DNA of 64,000 nt, taken from NCBI GenBank assembly GCA_030672305.1, contig DAOVGR010000014.1, positions 20,139-84,138 of the forward strand, written 5' to 3'. The translations under genes were made by a program, and so were the position numbers. The DNA comes from Thermoplasmatales archaeon. GTDB lineage: Archaea; Thermoplasmatota; E2; DHVEG-1. This document shows, piece by piece, positions 31,550 through 41,153 of the stretch (position 1 is its first letter; each line of letters starts with the position of its first letter). A model generated the notes under the pieces. That model saw only the letters and a list, made by a program, of their open reading frames with translations, ran no database searches and was not told the DNA's origin.

Positions 31550-33019
31550 ATGAGTTGGAATGGACCATTGAATAAAATTGATAATTATAGATTTGAGATT
31601 CCTTCTAGTTATAGAGGTGAACGAAATAACTTGGAGATGAAGACGTCTGCAGTAATTTATGCTGACGATAAAATGGTCCGCAATATTAGGGGTGATAATG
31701 CCCTTGAACAAGCTGCAAATGTCGCAACTCTTCCAGGAATTGTTGGGAAATCTTTAGCAATGCCAGATATTCATTGGGGTTATGGTTTTCCCATAGGGGG
31801 TGTTGCTGCAACCGATGCTGATGAAGGTGTTATTTCGCCTGGCGGAGTTGGTTTTGATATTAACTGTGGTGTTAGACTTGTCAGGACAAATTTGCATATA
31901 AATGACCTAACTGAAGATAAAATCAAGAGTTTGGTTGATGAGATGTTCAAGAACGTCCCCTCGGGTCTTGGTTCAAAGGCCAAAATTAGATTTAGTAAAA
32001 ACGAACTTAATGATGTATTAAGATTAGGGGCTAAATCTCCTGTAGAAAAAGGTTATGGATGGGAAGAAGATATTAAGTTCTTAGAGGAGAATGGCTGCCT
32101 GGATTATGCGGATACCTCGCATGTATCAGAAAAAGCAATTCAAAGAGGAATGTCTCAAGTTGGATCTCTAGGAGCCGGAAATCATTTTCTTGAAATACAA
32201 AAGGTAACAGAAATTTTTAATCCTGATGCCGCAAAAGTTTATGGGATAAACAATATTGGACAAATAACAATAATGATTCATACTGGTTCTAGAGGTTTTG
32301 GCCATCAGGTATGTACAGATCATCTTAGAGTTCTAGAACAAGCCGTTAGAAAGTACAATATCCGACTTCCTGACAGACAGCTAGCTTGTGCACCAGCAAA
32401 ATCTATGGAAGGTCAATCATATTTGAAGGCAATGGCATGTGCAGCTAATTTTGCTTGGGCAAATAGACAACTAATAGTTCATTGGATTAGGGAGTCCTTC
32501 GAAAGAGTTTTAAATAATAGTGCTGAAAATATGGATATGGGAATTGTATACGATGTATGCCACAATATCGGAAAACTTGAAGAACATGAAATAGAAGGCA
32601 AAAAGAGAATGGTTTATGTCCATCGAAAAGGAGCGACTAGAGCATTTGGACCAGGAAAATCAGAAATCCCTTCTAAATATCGTGAAATTGGACAACCTGT
32701 ATTAATTCCAGGAGATATGGGAACAGAAAGTTATCTTCTTCGTGGTACAAAAGAATCAGAGGAAACATTTGGGTCCACTTGCCATGGTGCAGGACGTGTA
32801 TTATCAAGGCATCAGGCACTTAAGAAATGGCGTGGTGAGTACATAGTACAAGAACTAAAAAACAGAGGTATATATGTTCACCCAGCAAGTTTTAAGGTTG
32901 CTGCTGAGGAAGCACCTGGCGCATATAAAGATATTAGAAATGTTGTTGATATAGCTCATGGGGCAGGTATATCTAAAAAAGTAGTAAAATTCGTTCCCTT
33001 AGGAGTTGTAAAAGGATGA
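31550..33019 (+). CDS. rtcB: RNA-splicing ligase RtcB
   Basis: Joins 2',3'-cyclic phosphate to 5'-OH RNA ends using GTP and Mn; in archaea it seals tRNA exons. The 489-residue sequence has MPDIHWGYGFPIGGVAA, GGVGFDINCGVRL (metal-binding Cys), GSLGAGNHFLEIQ, HTGSRGFGHQV, DVCHNIGKLEEHE and SCHGAGRVLSR with the His that carries GMP. No intein is present, unlike many archaeal rtcB genes. A TATA-like TTTTATATCC lies ~30 bases before the ATG, so the message may be nearly leaderless. The intron in tRNA-Tyr at 82-170 gives it a substrate within this window. Confidence 0.97.
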   Translation: MSWNGPLNKIDNYRFEIPSSYRGERNNLEMKTSAVIYADDKMVRNIRGDNALEQAANVATLPGIVGKSLAMPDIHWGYGFPIGGVAATDADEGVISPGGVGFDINCGVRLVRTNLHINDLTEDKIKSLVDEMFKNVPSGLGSKAKIRFSKNELNDVLRLGAKSPVEKGYGWEEDIKFLEENGCLDYADTSHVSEKAIQRGMSQVGSLGAGNHFLEIQKVTEIFNPDAAKVYGINNIGQITIMIHTGSRGFGHQVCTDHLRVLEQAVRKYNIRLPDRQLACAPAKSMEGQSYLKAMACAANFAWANRQLIVHWIRESFERVLNNSAENMDMGIVYDVCHNIGKLEEHEIEGKKRMVYVHRKGATRAFGPGKSEIPSKYREIGQPVLIPGDMGTESYLLRGTKESEETFGSTCHGAGRVLSRHQALKKWRGEYIVQELKNRGIYVHPASFKVAAEEAPGAYKDIRNVVDIAHGAGISKKVVKFVPLGVVKG

Positions 33020-33073
33020 TAAAAATTTTACCAATTAATTTTAAATGCTTGAATGTATATTTAGGTGCAGAAG

Positions 33074-33841
33074 ATGGTGATGCATTTGGAAGAAGTTGAG
33101 ATATGTAATTTTGAAGACGTAGATCTTAAAGGGGCAACAGTAATTGCTGGCTTTCCCTCTATTGGATTAGTTAGTACTATTGCAGCAAATTACCTTATTG
33201 ATGCCTTAAATTTAACACAAATTGGTTGTGTTACATCCCCTCAATTTCCAGCATTATCAGTTGTTCACACTGGAGAACCTCTATCACCAGTTAGAATATA
33301 TGCCGGTGATCAGGGATATCAAAAGAAAATTGTAGTATTTGTATCTGAGTTTAAACCTAAACCTAATCTAATTAATTCTATTTCTGAGACAATTATGACT
33401 TGGGCAAACGAAAAAGATTGCAAACTACTTATTTCTCCAGAGGGAATGGTTGTTGAAGGTAAATCTGGTGAGGGTGTAGAAGCAGTTGAGGCATATGCAA
33501 TAGGATCAACTGAAAATGCCCGGTCAATGCTCCTTGAGAAAAAAATTGCACAGTTTAAAAATGGAATAATTGCTGGTGTTTCAGGTGTTTTGTTAAATAT
33601 TGGAAAACAGCAGGATTTTAACGTAATTTCAATTCTAGCAGAAGCGCATCCTAACTATCCTGATGCTAAAGCGGCTGCCGCTGCAATAAATGTAATGGCG
33701 CTATTAATGGATATAGAAATTAATGTCACACCACTTTATGAGGAATCAGAACGTATTGAAAAACAACTTCAGAAGTTCCATAAACAGGCTAAACCAATGG
33801 TTTCTGCAGGCCAAGCACCACAACCAAGCATGTACGGATAA
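33074..33841 (+). CDS. PAC2-family protein (proteasome-assembly-chaperone-like)
   Basis: About 255 residues of the archaeal PAC2 family, homologous to the eukaryotic PAC2 proteasome assembly chaperone; several archaeal members occur without known partners. Visible landmarks are ATVIAGFPSIGLVSTIAANYLI, the QFPALSVVHTGEP region, IVVFVSEFKP and NGIIAGVSGVLLN followed by an alanine-rich helix. Start uncertain: GTG 33065, ATG 33074 and ATG 33080 are all in frame. The TATA-like TTTTAAATGC at ~33037-33046 would place the transcript start close to 33068, and I take ATG 33074. Lies between rtcB and the CoA gene. Confidence 0.82.
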   Translation: MVMHLEEVEICNFEDVDLKGATVIAGFPSIGLVSTIAANYLIDALNLTQIGCVTSPQFPALSVVHTGEPLSPVRIYAGDQGYQKKIVVFVSEFKPKPNLINSISETIMTWANEKDCKLLISPEGMVVEGKSGEGVEAVEAYAIGSTENARSMLLEKKIAQFKNGIIAGVSGVLLNIGKQQDFNVISILAEAHPNYPDAKAAAAAINVMALLMDIEINVTPLYEESERIEKQLQKFHKQAKPMVSAGQAPQPSMYG

Positions 33842-33909
33842 TTAAATTCTTTATTTTTCAATCTGATAAAGAACTTTTTAATAGCTTATGCTATTGCCGA
33901 TGTTGAACT

Positions 33910-34659
33910 ATGGTAGAAATACCCAAGAGTCACCCTAGATATTTATCACTGAAAACAAGAGAAAAAATTAAGCAAGCAATGAAGAAGGGATTGGTACATG
34001 AGACAGGATTAATTGCCCATGGGCGCGGAGAGGCCTTTGATTATTTAATTGGTGAAAAAACAATACCTTCTGCTGAGGAAGCAGAAAAGGTAGCTGCTTC
34101 AACCTTGATTTGTGCAGAAAATCCAGTTATTTCTGTAAATGGAAACGTTGTTGCACTTACAGCAAAAGAAATCATAGAACTTGCAGAAATAATCCCTGCA
34201 AAACTTGAAGTTAATCTTTTTCATAGATCAGAGAAAAGAATAGAAAACCTTATTTTGGAGCTAAAAAAACAGGGGGCAAAAAAGGTCTATGGAGCATCAG
34301 CTAATGCTCAGATTTCAAGTTTAGAACATAACAGGAGCCTTTGTGATAAGGAAGGTATTTATTCTGCAGATGTTGTTCTTGTTCCTCTTGAAGATGGTGA
34401 CAGATGTGAAGCTCTAAAAGCTATGGGCAAATCTGTAATAGCAATTGATCTAAATCCTCTATCAAGAACGGCAAGAACAGCAGATATTACAATTGTTGAT
34501 AATGTGATAAGAGCAATTCCAAATATTAGTAAATGGGTTAAAAAACTAAAAAATGAAGATATTGAAACTTTGAATAATATGGTTAAGTCTTGGAATAATA
34601 ATAAAATGTTAAGAGATGTTTCTTCTTTCATTTCAAAAAGACTAAATTCATTGTTTTAA
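33910..34659 (+). CDS. 4-phosphopantoate-beta-alanine ligase (phosphopantothenate synthetase)
   Basis: Archaeal replacement for pantothenate synthetase plus kinase: ATP-dependently joins 4-phosphopantoate and beta-alanine. The 249 residues match COG1701 along their length: IPKSHPRYLSLKTREKI, LIAHGRGEAFDYLIGE, the nucleotide region KLEVNLFHRSEKRI and GASANAQI, VVLVPLEDGDRCEAL, VIAIDLNPLSRTARTADITIVDN. With the archaeal CoaD at 3.7 kb this gives two of the CoA steps. Closely followed (13 bases) by aspS, so likely co-transcribed. Confidence 0.93.
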   Translation: MVEIPKSHPRYLSLKTREKIKQAMKKGLVHETGLIAHGRGEAFDYLIGEKTIPSAEEAEKVAASTLICAENPVISVNGNVVALTAKEIIELAEIIPAKLEVNLFHRSEKRIENLILELKKQGAKKVYGASANAQISSLEHNRSLCDKEGIYSADVVLVPLEDGDRCEALKAMGKSVIAIDLNPLSRTARTADITIVDNVIRAIPNISKWVKKLKNEDIETLNNMVKSWNNNKMLRDVSSFISKRLNSLF

Positions 34660-34672
34660 TTATGGGTGGATT

Positions 34673-35980
34673 ATGGAATCTTTAAGAACTCATTATTCAA
34701 TTGATGTGACTAGTAAGGAATATGGAAAAACTATATCTGTTGCTGGTTGGGTAGAAGATATTAGAAATATTGGTTCTATTGCTTTTATTATTCTCCGCGA
34801 CAGAAAAGGAACTCTTCAGATTACTATTCTGAAAAAAGAGGACATAAAGATTTTTGAGGAATTAGTTAATATTTCTCGTGAGTCTGTAATTTCTGTTGAA
34901 GGTCTTTGTAAAAAAAGTGATAAGGCTAGAAATGGCTATGAGGTTATTCCTCATAAAGTGAATATTTTATCTACTGCTGAAACACCTTTACCATTAGGTG
35001 TTGTTGATAAAATAGAATCTGAACTTGAAACTCGTCTTGATAATCGGTTTATAGACCTCAGAAAACAGGAGATTCAGGCAATTTTCAAGATTAGAAATGA
35101 GATTATTGCAGCGGTACATGAGTATTTAAAAAAAGAGAATTTCATTGAGGTTCATACTCCAAATATTATTGCTAGTTCCTCTGAAGGAGGAACCGATGTT
35201 TTCAAGCTTAAATATTTTGAAAAGGAAGCTTTTCTTGCACAATCTCCACAGTTATATAAACAGATGTTGATGTCCACAGGTCTTGATAGAGTCTATGAAA
35301 TTGCATGGTATTTTAGAGCTGAGGAGCATAATACCCGTAGACACCTGAATGAGTCAACAGCTGTAGATTTAGAAATGGCCTTTATCAAAGACGAAGAAGA
35401 TGTAATGAAAATCCTTGAAAACCTTGTTTTTTCTATGTGGAAAAGAGCATGTGATTGTAAGGAAGAACTTGATGTTTTAAAACAGAAAATTGAGGTACCA
35501 AAACTTCCCTTTAAAAGAGTAAAATATGATGAGGTTATTGATAAACTAAATAATAATGATTGTGACCTTAAATGGGGAGCTGATCTTGGATCTGAGGAAG
35601 AGAAACTCTTAGGAAAAATTATGAAAAAGGAGGGGCATGAATTCTATTTTATCACGAAATATCCAATAGAGGCTAAACCCTTCTATACAATGCCTCAAGA
35701 AAGTAAATATTCCCGGGGTTTTGATCTAGAATGTAAAGGTGTAGAGATTGCATCAGGTAGTCAACGTATCCATGATGTTGAACTATTAACAGATAGAATT
35801 AAAGCATGTAACCTTAATCCAAATGATTTCAAATCATATCTTAAAGCTTTCAGATTTGGTATGCCTCCGCATGGTGGTTTTGGATTTGGAATAGAGCGAT
35901 TTTTGATGAATCTACTCGATATCAGAAATATTAGAGAATGTATTTTATTTCCAAGAGATAGAACAAGACTTACACCGTAA
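34673..35980 (+). CDS. aspS: Aspartyl-tRNA synthetase, archaeal type
   Basis: Class II aminoacyl-tRNA synthetase of 435 residues, archaeal/eukaryotic size without the bacterial insertion. The N-terminal OB-fold anticodon-binding domain (~1-105) has VAGWVEDIRNIGSIAFIILRDRKG. The catalytic domain shows the class II motifs, including the motif 2 region YEIAWYFRAEEHNTRRHLNE and motif 3 GFGFGIERFLM near the end. Whether it also charges tRNA-Asn (non-discriminating form) cannot be settled by eye. GGGTGG lies just before the ATG at 34673, in a short gap after the CoA gene. Confidence 0.96.
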   Translation: MESLRTHYSIDVTSKEYGKTISVAGWVEDIRNIGSIAFIILRDRKGTLQITILKKEDIKIFEELVNISRESVISVEGLCKKSDKARNGYEVIPHKVNILSTAETPLPLGVVDKIESELETRLDNRFIDLRKQEIQAIFKIRNEIIAAVHEYLKKENFIEVHTPNIIASSSEGGTDVFKLKYFEKEAFLAQSPQLYKQMLMSTGLDRVYEIAWYFRAEEHNTRRHLNESTAVDLEMAFIKDEEDVMKILENLVFSMWKRACDCKEELDVLKQKIEVPKLPFKRVKYDEVIDKLNNNDCDLKWGADLGSEEEKLLGKIMKKEGHEFYFITKYPIEAKPFYTMPQESKYSRGFDLECKGVEIASGSQRIHDVELLTDRIKACNLNPNDFKSYLKAFRFGMPPHGGFGFGIERFLMNLLDIRNIRECILFPRDRTRLTP

Positions 35981-36051
35981 ATGTTATAAGTTAAAATTAG
36001 TTGGCGTCTAGATAGTATAGAATATCAATAAAAAATACAAGGTGAGGGAAA

Positions 36052-36648
36052 ATGAGAAGTATAAATGAAGCAAAGGCTTTTGGAGGAATTGGAGCACTTT
36101 TAATGCTAATTGGAACATTTACTAATGGAGGTCCTATTCTCTGGATTTTAGGTCTTGTGTTTATATTCATTGCTGTTAAAGCAATTTCAAAAATAACTAA
36201 GGATGAAGACGTTTATAGTAATTATCTAATGTATTTCATATTCAGTATTCTTGCTATTATTGCAATAGTAATCATATTGGGTATTGCTTTTGGAGTTGCA
36301 GGTGGATTTTCATGGGTTAATGAAGTATCAAAACTACAACCAAACGATATTACTGATCTTAATATGTTTTGGGACTTATTTGGTGATATGATAGTTGGTG
36401 CTATTGTAGCATTAGTTGTTGGTTGGGTCTTAGTAATAATATCTGCTTTATATTTAAGAAAATGTTATAATAGTATAGCTGAACATACAAAAGTAGATTT
36501 ATTTAAAACAACAGGAAAATGGTATTTCCTTGGAGCAATTACTTCCATAATTTTAATTGGAATTATCATTTTATTTATTGCAAAATCAATGGAAATTGTA
36601 GCATTTTTCTCTTTGCCAGATAAGCTTTCAACCCCAAAAGAATCTTAG
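36052..36648 (+). CDS. DUF996-like integral membrane protein
   Basis: A 198-residue membrane protein with four predicted transmembrane helices (about 10-45 as a hairpin, 60-85, 115-137, 162-185). It opens MRSINEAKAFGGIGALLMLIG, typical of the archaeal DUF996 family, whose function is unknown. Loops are short and there is no signal peptide beyond the first helix. AGGTGAGGG before the ATG is a good SD. A strong T-rich tract after the stop (36661-36683) is the probable terminator. No link with aspS or uvrA is apparent. Confidence 0.8.
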   Translation: MRSINEAKAFGGIGALLMLIGTFTNGGPILWILGLVFIFIAVKAISKITKDEDVYSNYLMYFIFSILAIIAIVIILGIAFGVAGGFSWVNEVSKLQPNDITDLNMFWDLFGDMIVGAIVALVVGWVLVIISALYLRKCYNSIAEHTKVDLFKTTGKWYFLGAITSIILIGIIILFIAKSMEIVAFFSLPDKLSTPKES

Positions 36649-36660
36649 AAGAATCTTTAT

Positions 36661-36683
36661 CTCATTTTTTTTTTATTTTTTTC
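36661..36683 (+). terminator. T-rich terminator after the DUF996-like gene
   Basis: A tract of CATTTTTTTTTTATTTTTTTC directly follows the stop codon. T-rich tracts on the non-template strand are the main intrinsic terminator type in archaea. Confidence 0.55.
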
Positions 36684-36792
36684 TATACTTTCAATTATCC
36701 TAGCTTAATCTTATAAACAAAAGGTTTGAATACCATAAACTTATGAGGAAAAAGACAGATAAAAAGAACCTTGATAGTTTTGGGGGGCAGCT

Positions 36793-39618
36793 TTGAAAGA
36801 TATTACAATAAAGGGAGCTAGAGAACATAATCTTAAAAATATTAACTTAGTAATCCCTAGAGATAAGTTTATTGTAATTACTGGAATATCTGGTTCTGGA
36901 AAATCAACTCTTGCATTTGATACTATATATGCAGAAGGGCAACGCCGTTATGTTGAATCACTTTCTGCTTATGCAAGACAGTTTTTAGGACTGATGCATA
37001 AACCTGATGTTGATAGCATTGAAGGTCTTTCTCCTGCAATTTCAATTGAGCAAAAATCAACAAGTAAAAATCCACGTAGTACTGTAGGAACTATTACAGA
37101 AATATATGATTACCTTAGACTTCTTTATGCAAGGGCTGGTACTCCTTATTGCCCAGAACATAATTTAAAAATTGAATCTCAATCTCCTGAAAAAATTTCA
37201 AAAAGAATTGGTGAAGATTTTAAAGGTATGATAACAATTCTTTCCCCTATTATTCGACAGAAAAAGGGAACATATGAACAACTTTTTACAGATTTAAATA
37301 AAGAAGGTTGGACAAAAGTACGTGTTGATAAAGCTATATATCGAACAGATGAGACAATAACCTTGGACAGATACAAAAAGCATGATATTGAAATCGTAAT
37401 TGATAGGTTTAAAAATGAAGATAAAACAAGACTTGCTGAAGCAACTGAAAATTCCTTAAAAAAATCAGATGGATTAGTTATCGTTCTAGATAAAAAAGGA
37501 AATGAAAAATTGTATTCTTCAAAAATGGCTTGCCCAAAGTGTGGAATGGTTTTTGAAGAACTTCAACCACGTATGTTTTCATTTAATAGTCCATTTGGAG
37601 CCTGTGAAAAATGTCATGGTCTTGGAATTAGAATGGACTTTGATCCAAATCTTATAATTCCTGATAAGGAGCTATCAATTGCAGATGGAGCTATAAAACT
37701 TTATAGAAATGCAATTGATGGCTGGCGGATTAAATTTTTAGGTTCAGTTGCCAAACATTTTGGTTTCGATATATTCACTCCAATTGCAGATCTTAATGAG
37801 GAGCAATATGATGTTTTAATGTATGGTTCTCCTGAAAAAATACATTTTAACATGACCTCTAGTACCAAAGATGCTCAATGGTCAGGAATGAGTTCTTGGG
37901 AAGGATTCATACCTCAATCTGAAAGACTTTATAAACAAACTGAATCTGAATATCGCAGAAGAGAGCTTGAAAGATTCATGAGGATTTCACCATGTCCAGT
38001 TTGTAATGGTAAAAGACTCAAACAAAAAGTGTTATCAGTAAAGATTACTGATAAATCAATAATTGATTTAACAGATATGTCAATAAAACAAGCTATAATA
38101 TTTTTCAAGACATTGATACTATCAAAAAAACAAGAGGAAATTGCATGGCAGATCTTAAAAGAAATAAAGGTTCGGCTTGATTTTCTTGACAAGGTTGGAC
38201 TTAACTATTTAACCCTATCAAGAAGCTCTGGTACTCTTTCAGGAGGGGAAGCGCAAAGAATTAGACTTGCGACCCAGATTGGATCTAATTTGATGGGTGT
38301 TGTATATATTCTTGATGAACCCTCAATAGGACTTCATCAAAAGGATAATAAAAAACTAATTGACACACTCTATAAGCTAAGAGATCTTGGAAATACTCTA
38401 ATTGTTGTCGAGCATGATGAAGAAACAATTCGTCATGCTGATTACGTTGTGGATTTAGGACCTGGTGCTGGTCTTCATGGTGGGAAAATTATTGCTAAAG
38501 GAACTCCAGAAGAAATTGAAAAGCATCCTACATCATTAACAGGTAAATATTTGTCCGGAAAGCTTCAAATTCCGCTTCCAAAAAGTAGAAGAACATCAGA
38601 TAAATTTTTACACATCTTTGGTTGTAGAGAACACAATCTAAAAAATGTAAATGTTCAAATCCCAATTGGTGTCTTAACCCTTATTACAGGTGTCTCTGGA
38701 AGTGGAAAATCAACTCTTGTTTATGATATTTTATTTAGAGGTCTTATGAGGAAAATCCATAATTCTAAACAAAATCCTGGAGATCATGATGCTATTGTTT
38801 TTGATGAGAAAATCGATAAAGTAATTGTTATTGATCAAAGTCCAATTGGAAAGACTCCTCGCAGTAATCCTGCTACTTATACCAAGGTTTTAGATGAAAT
38901 TAGAAAACTTTTTTCAAAAACACCCGAAGCAAAAAGACGTGGTTATAAACCTGGTAGATTTTCTTTCAATGTTAAAGGTGGAAGATGTGAAGCATGCCAG
39001 GGCGATGGTCTAATAAAAATTGAAATGAACTTTTTACCTGACATTTACATAGAGTGTGAGGAATGCAAGGGAAAAAGATACAACAGTGAAACCCTTGAAG
39101 TAAAATTTAAGAGCAACTCAATTGCAGATATACTTAATATGAGTGTTGAAGAGGCTCTTGGTCTTTTCCAAAATATTCCATTTATTAAAAGAAAACTTGA
39201 AACTTTATCACAAGTTGGACTTAATTATATTAAGCTTGGACAGAGCTCAACAACACTAAGTGGAGGAGAGGCTCAAAGAATAAAACTTACAAGGGAACTT
39301 TCTAAAAAAAGCACAGGACGAACCATTTATCTTTTGGATGAACCAACAACAGGTCTTCATTTTCATGATGTAAAAAAGTTAATCGATGTGTTGAATAGTC
39401 TTGTTGATAAAGGAAATACCGTAGTAGTTATTGAGCATAATCCAGATGTAATTAAATCTGCAGATAACATAATTGATCTAGGTCCTGAAGGTGGTGACCT
39501 TGGAGGTAAAATTATTGCAAGTGGAACACCTGAAGAGGTTTCACAAAATTCTAAAAGTTATACTGGTGAGATTCTGAAACCATTTTTTAAGGATAAGGAA
39601 AAATGTTTGACACAATGA
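36793..39618 (+). CDS. uvrA: Excinuclease ABC subunit A
   Basis: Damage-recognition ATPase of bacterial-type nucleotide excision repair. The 941 residues hold two ABC ATPase modules: Walker A GISGSGKST (~30) and GVSGSGKST (~635), two LSGGEAQRI signatures, and Walker B/D-loops ILDEPSIGLH and LLDEPTTGLH. The C-terminal zinc finger of C-E-A-C...C-E-E-C type and the insertion-domain CPKCGMVFEEL...CEKCHG are intact. The start is TTG 36793, fixed by MKDITIKGAREHNLKN. Gene order A-C-B with ATGA overlaps shows one operon. The uvr genes are bacterial in origin and found in only some archaea. Confidence 0.97.
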   Translation: MKDITIKGAREHNLKNINLVIPRDKFIVITGISGSGKSTLAFDTIYAEGQRRYVESLSAYARQFLGLMHKPDVDSIEGLSPAISIEQKSTSKNPRSTVGTITEIYDYLRLLYARAGTPYCPEHNLKIESQSPEKISKRIGEDFKGMITILSPIIRQKKGTYEQLFTDLNKEGWTKVRVDKAIYRTDETITLDRYKKHDIEIVIDRFKNEDKTRLAEATENSLKKSDGLVIVLDKKGNEKLYSSKMACPKCGMVFEELQPRMFSFNSPFGACEKCHGLGIRMDFDPNLIIPDKELSIADGAIKLYRNAIDGWRIKFLGSVAKHFGFDIFTPIADLNEEQYDVLMYGSPEKIHFNMTSSTKDAQWSGMSSWEGFIPQSERLYKQTESEYRRRELERFMRISPCPVCNGKRLKQKVLSVKITDKSIIDLTDMSIKQAIIFFKTLILSKKQEEIAWQILKEIKVRLDFLDKVGLNYLTLSRSSGTLSGGEAQRIRLATQIGSNLMGVVYILDEPSIGLHQKDNKKLIDTLYKLRDLGNTLIVVEHDEETIRHADYVVDLGPGAGLHGGKIIAKGTPEEIEKHPTSLTGKYLSGKLQIPLPKSRRTSDKFLHIFGCREHNLKNVNVQIPIGVLTLITGVSGSGKSTLVYDILFRGLMRKIHNSKQNPGDHDAIVFDEKIDKVIVIDQSPIGKTPRSNPATYTKVLDEIRKLFSKTPEAKRRGYKPGRFSFNVKGGRCEACQGDGLIKIEMNFLPDIYIECEECKGKRYNSETLEVKFKSNSIADILNMSVEEALGLFQNIPFIKRKLETLSQVGLNYIKLGQSSTTLSGGEAQRIKLTRELSKKSTGRTIYLLDEPTTGLHFHDVKKLIDVLNSLVDKGNTVVVIEHNPDVIKSADNIIDLGPEGGDLGGKIIASGTPEEVSQNSKSYTGEILKPFFKDKEKCLTQ

Positions 39619-41153
39619 ATCTACCAAATGAACCTGGATGTTATCTTTTCAAAGATAAAAATGAAAATGTGATCTATGTTGGAAAGGCAAAGAATCTTAA
39701 AAAAAGAATTAAGCAATATAGCAAGAAAAATGATTTTGATATTAAAACTCAATCAATGCTCAATTACATAAAATCAGTTGATTTTGTCGCAACTGATAAT
39801 GAAGTTGAAGCATTAATTCTTGAAAATACCTTAATTAAGAAATATCAACCAAAATACAATATTAGATTAAAAGATGCAAAGACACATTCATATATCCTTT
39901 TAACCGATGAAAAATATCCTCGGATTTTAATCGCTAGACAAAAAAACGAAAAGGGTAAATATTTTGGACCATTTGTATCTGCGACTGAACGCGATTATGT
40001 CTTACGATTTCTAAAAAAAACGTTTTTAATAAGGTCTTGCAAAAGACTTCCTAAAAAAGCATGTTTAAGATATCATATTAACCTTTGTGAAGCACCATGT
40101 ATAGGTCTTATTTCTCAAAAAGATTATGAAAATAAAATTGAAAATGTAAAACTTATTCTAACTGGTCATACAGATAAACTTATCAAAAAATTAAAGACAG
40201 ATATGAAATCTTTTTCAAACAATAATTATTTTGAAAGTGCACTAAAAATACGAAATCAGATAACTGCTATTGAACATCTTAATGAACGTCAAAATATGCA
40301 GCGTGAGAAAAAATATAATGAGGATATTATAAACTATGAAATAAAAGATGATAAAGTGTATCTCATGCTTTTTAATATCTATAAGGGAACTCTCAATAAT
40401 AAAGTTGATTTTGTTTTTGATTATAATTCTGATTTTCTTGAGGAGTTCATTGTTCAATATTATTCAGATAGTCCTGTTCCAAAGGACCTTATCTTACCAA
40501 TAAAACTGTCTGATTCAATAGCAACTTTTCTTGAAAATTTGAAAGGAAGTAAAGTAAAAATAATCAAACCTGAGAAAGGGGAGAAAAGACAACTTTTAAA
40601 TCTTGTTTTGAAAAATATTGAAATTACATTTTTTGCAGATATTGACAAGGTTGAAACCTTAAAAACTAAATTAAATCTTCAGGAAAATCCAAATGTAATC
40701 GAATGTTTTGATATCTCTCATTTGTCTGGTACTTCTACTGCTGGTTCAATGGTTCAATTCAGAAATGGTAAACCTGATAAGAGCAATTATCGAAGATTTA
40801 AAATTCGAAGTGTTGAAGGAATTGATGATACAGCAGCAATTGCTGAAGTGGTTAGACGAAGATATTTCAGGCTTAAATCCGAGGATGCGGATCTACCTGA
40901 TTTAATAATTATCGATGGAGGTAGAGGTCAATTAAACTTTTCTCTTCAGGAACTTGTTAAACTTGATTTAAAAATACCAATAATTTCCATTGCAAAACAA
41001 TTTGAAGAAATCTATCTTCCAGGTAGAATACTACCATTAAGAATATCAAAAAAAGACAAAGCACTTCAATTCATACAAGAAATAAGGGATGAGGCTCATC
41101 GTTTTGCAATAAAATATAATCGTCTTCTACGTAAAAAAGAGTTGATTTCATGA
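39615..41153 (+). CDS. uvrC: Excinuclease ABC subunit C lacking the C-terminal HhH domain
   Basis: Dual-incision nuclease. The N-terminal GIY-YIG nuclease (GCYLFKDKNENVIYVGKAKNLKKRI), the cysteine cluster C-K-R-L-P-K-K-A-C...C-E-A-P-C (~140-165), the UVR motif (~195-230) and the RNase H-like 5' nuclease (ECFDISHLSGTSTAG, DLIIIDGGRGQL, RDEAHRFAI) are all visible. It stops right after R-L-L-R-K-K-E-L-I-S, just where the tandem helix-hairpin-helix domain of ~60 residues should begin. The uvrB start overlaps the stop, so no remnant remains. ATG 39615 gives an ATGA overlap with uvrA and is preferred over ATG 39603. Confidence 0.95.
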   Translation: MNLPNEPGCYLFKDKNENVIYVGKAKNLKKRIKQYSKKNDFDIKTQSMLNYIKSVDFVATDNEVEALILENTLIKKYQPKYNIRLKDAKTHSYILLTDEKYPRILIARQKNEKGKYFGPFVSATERDYVLRFLKKTFLIRSCKRLPKKACLRYHINLCEAPCIGLISQKDYENKIENVKLILTGHTDKLIKKLKTDMKSFSNNNYFESALKIRNQITAIEHLNERQNMQREKKYNEDIINYEIKDDKVYLMLFNIYKGTLNNKVDFVFDYNSDFLEEFIVQYYSDSPVPKDLILPIKLSDSIATFLENLKGSKVKIIKPEKGEKRQLLNLVLKNIEITFFADIDKVETLKTKLNLQENPNVIECFDISHLSGTSTAGSMVQFRNGKPDKSNYRRFKIRSVEGIDDTAAIAEVVRRRYFRLKSEDADLPDLIIIDGGRGQLNFSLQELVKLDLKIPIISIAKQFEEIYLPGRILPLRISKKDKALQFIQEIRDEAHRFAIKYNRLLRKKELIS

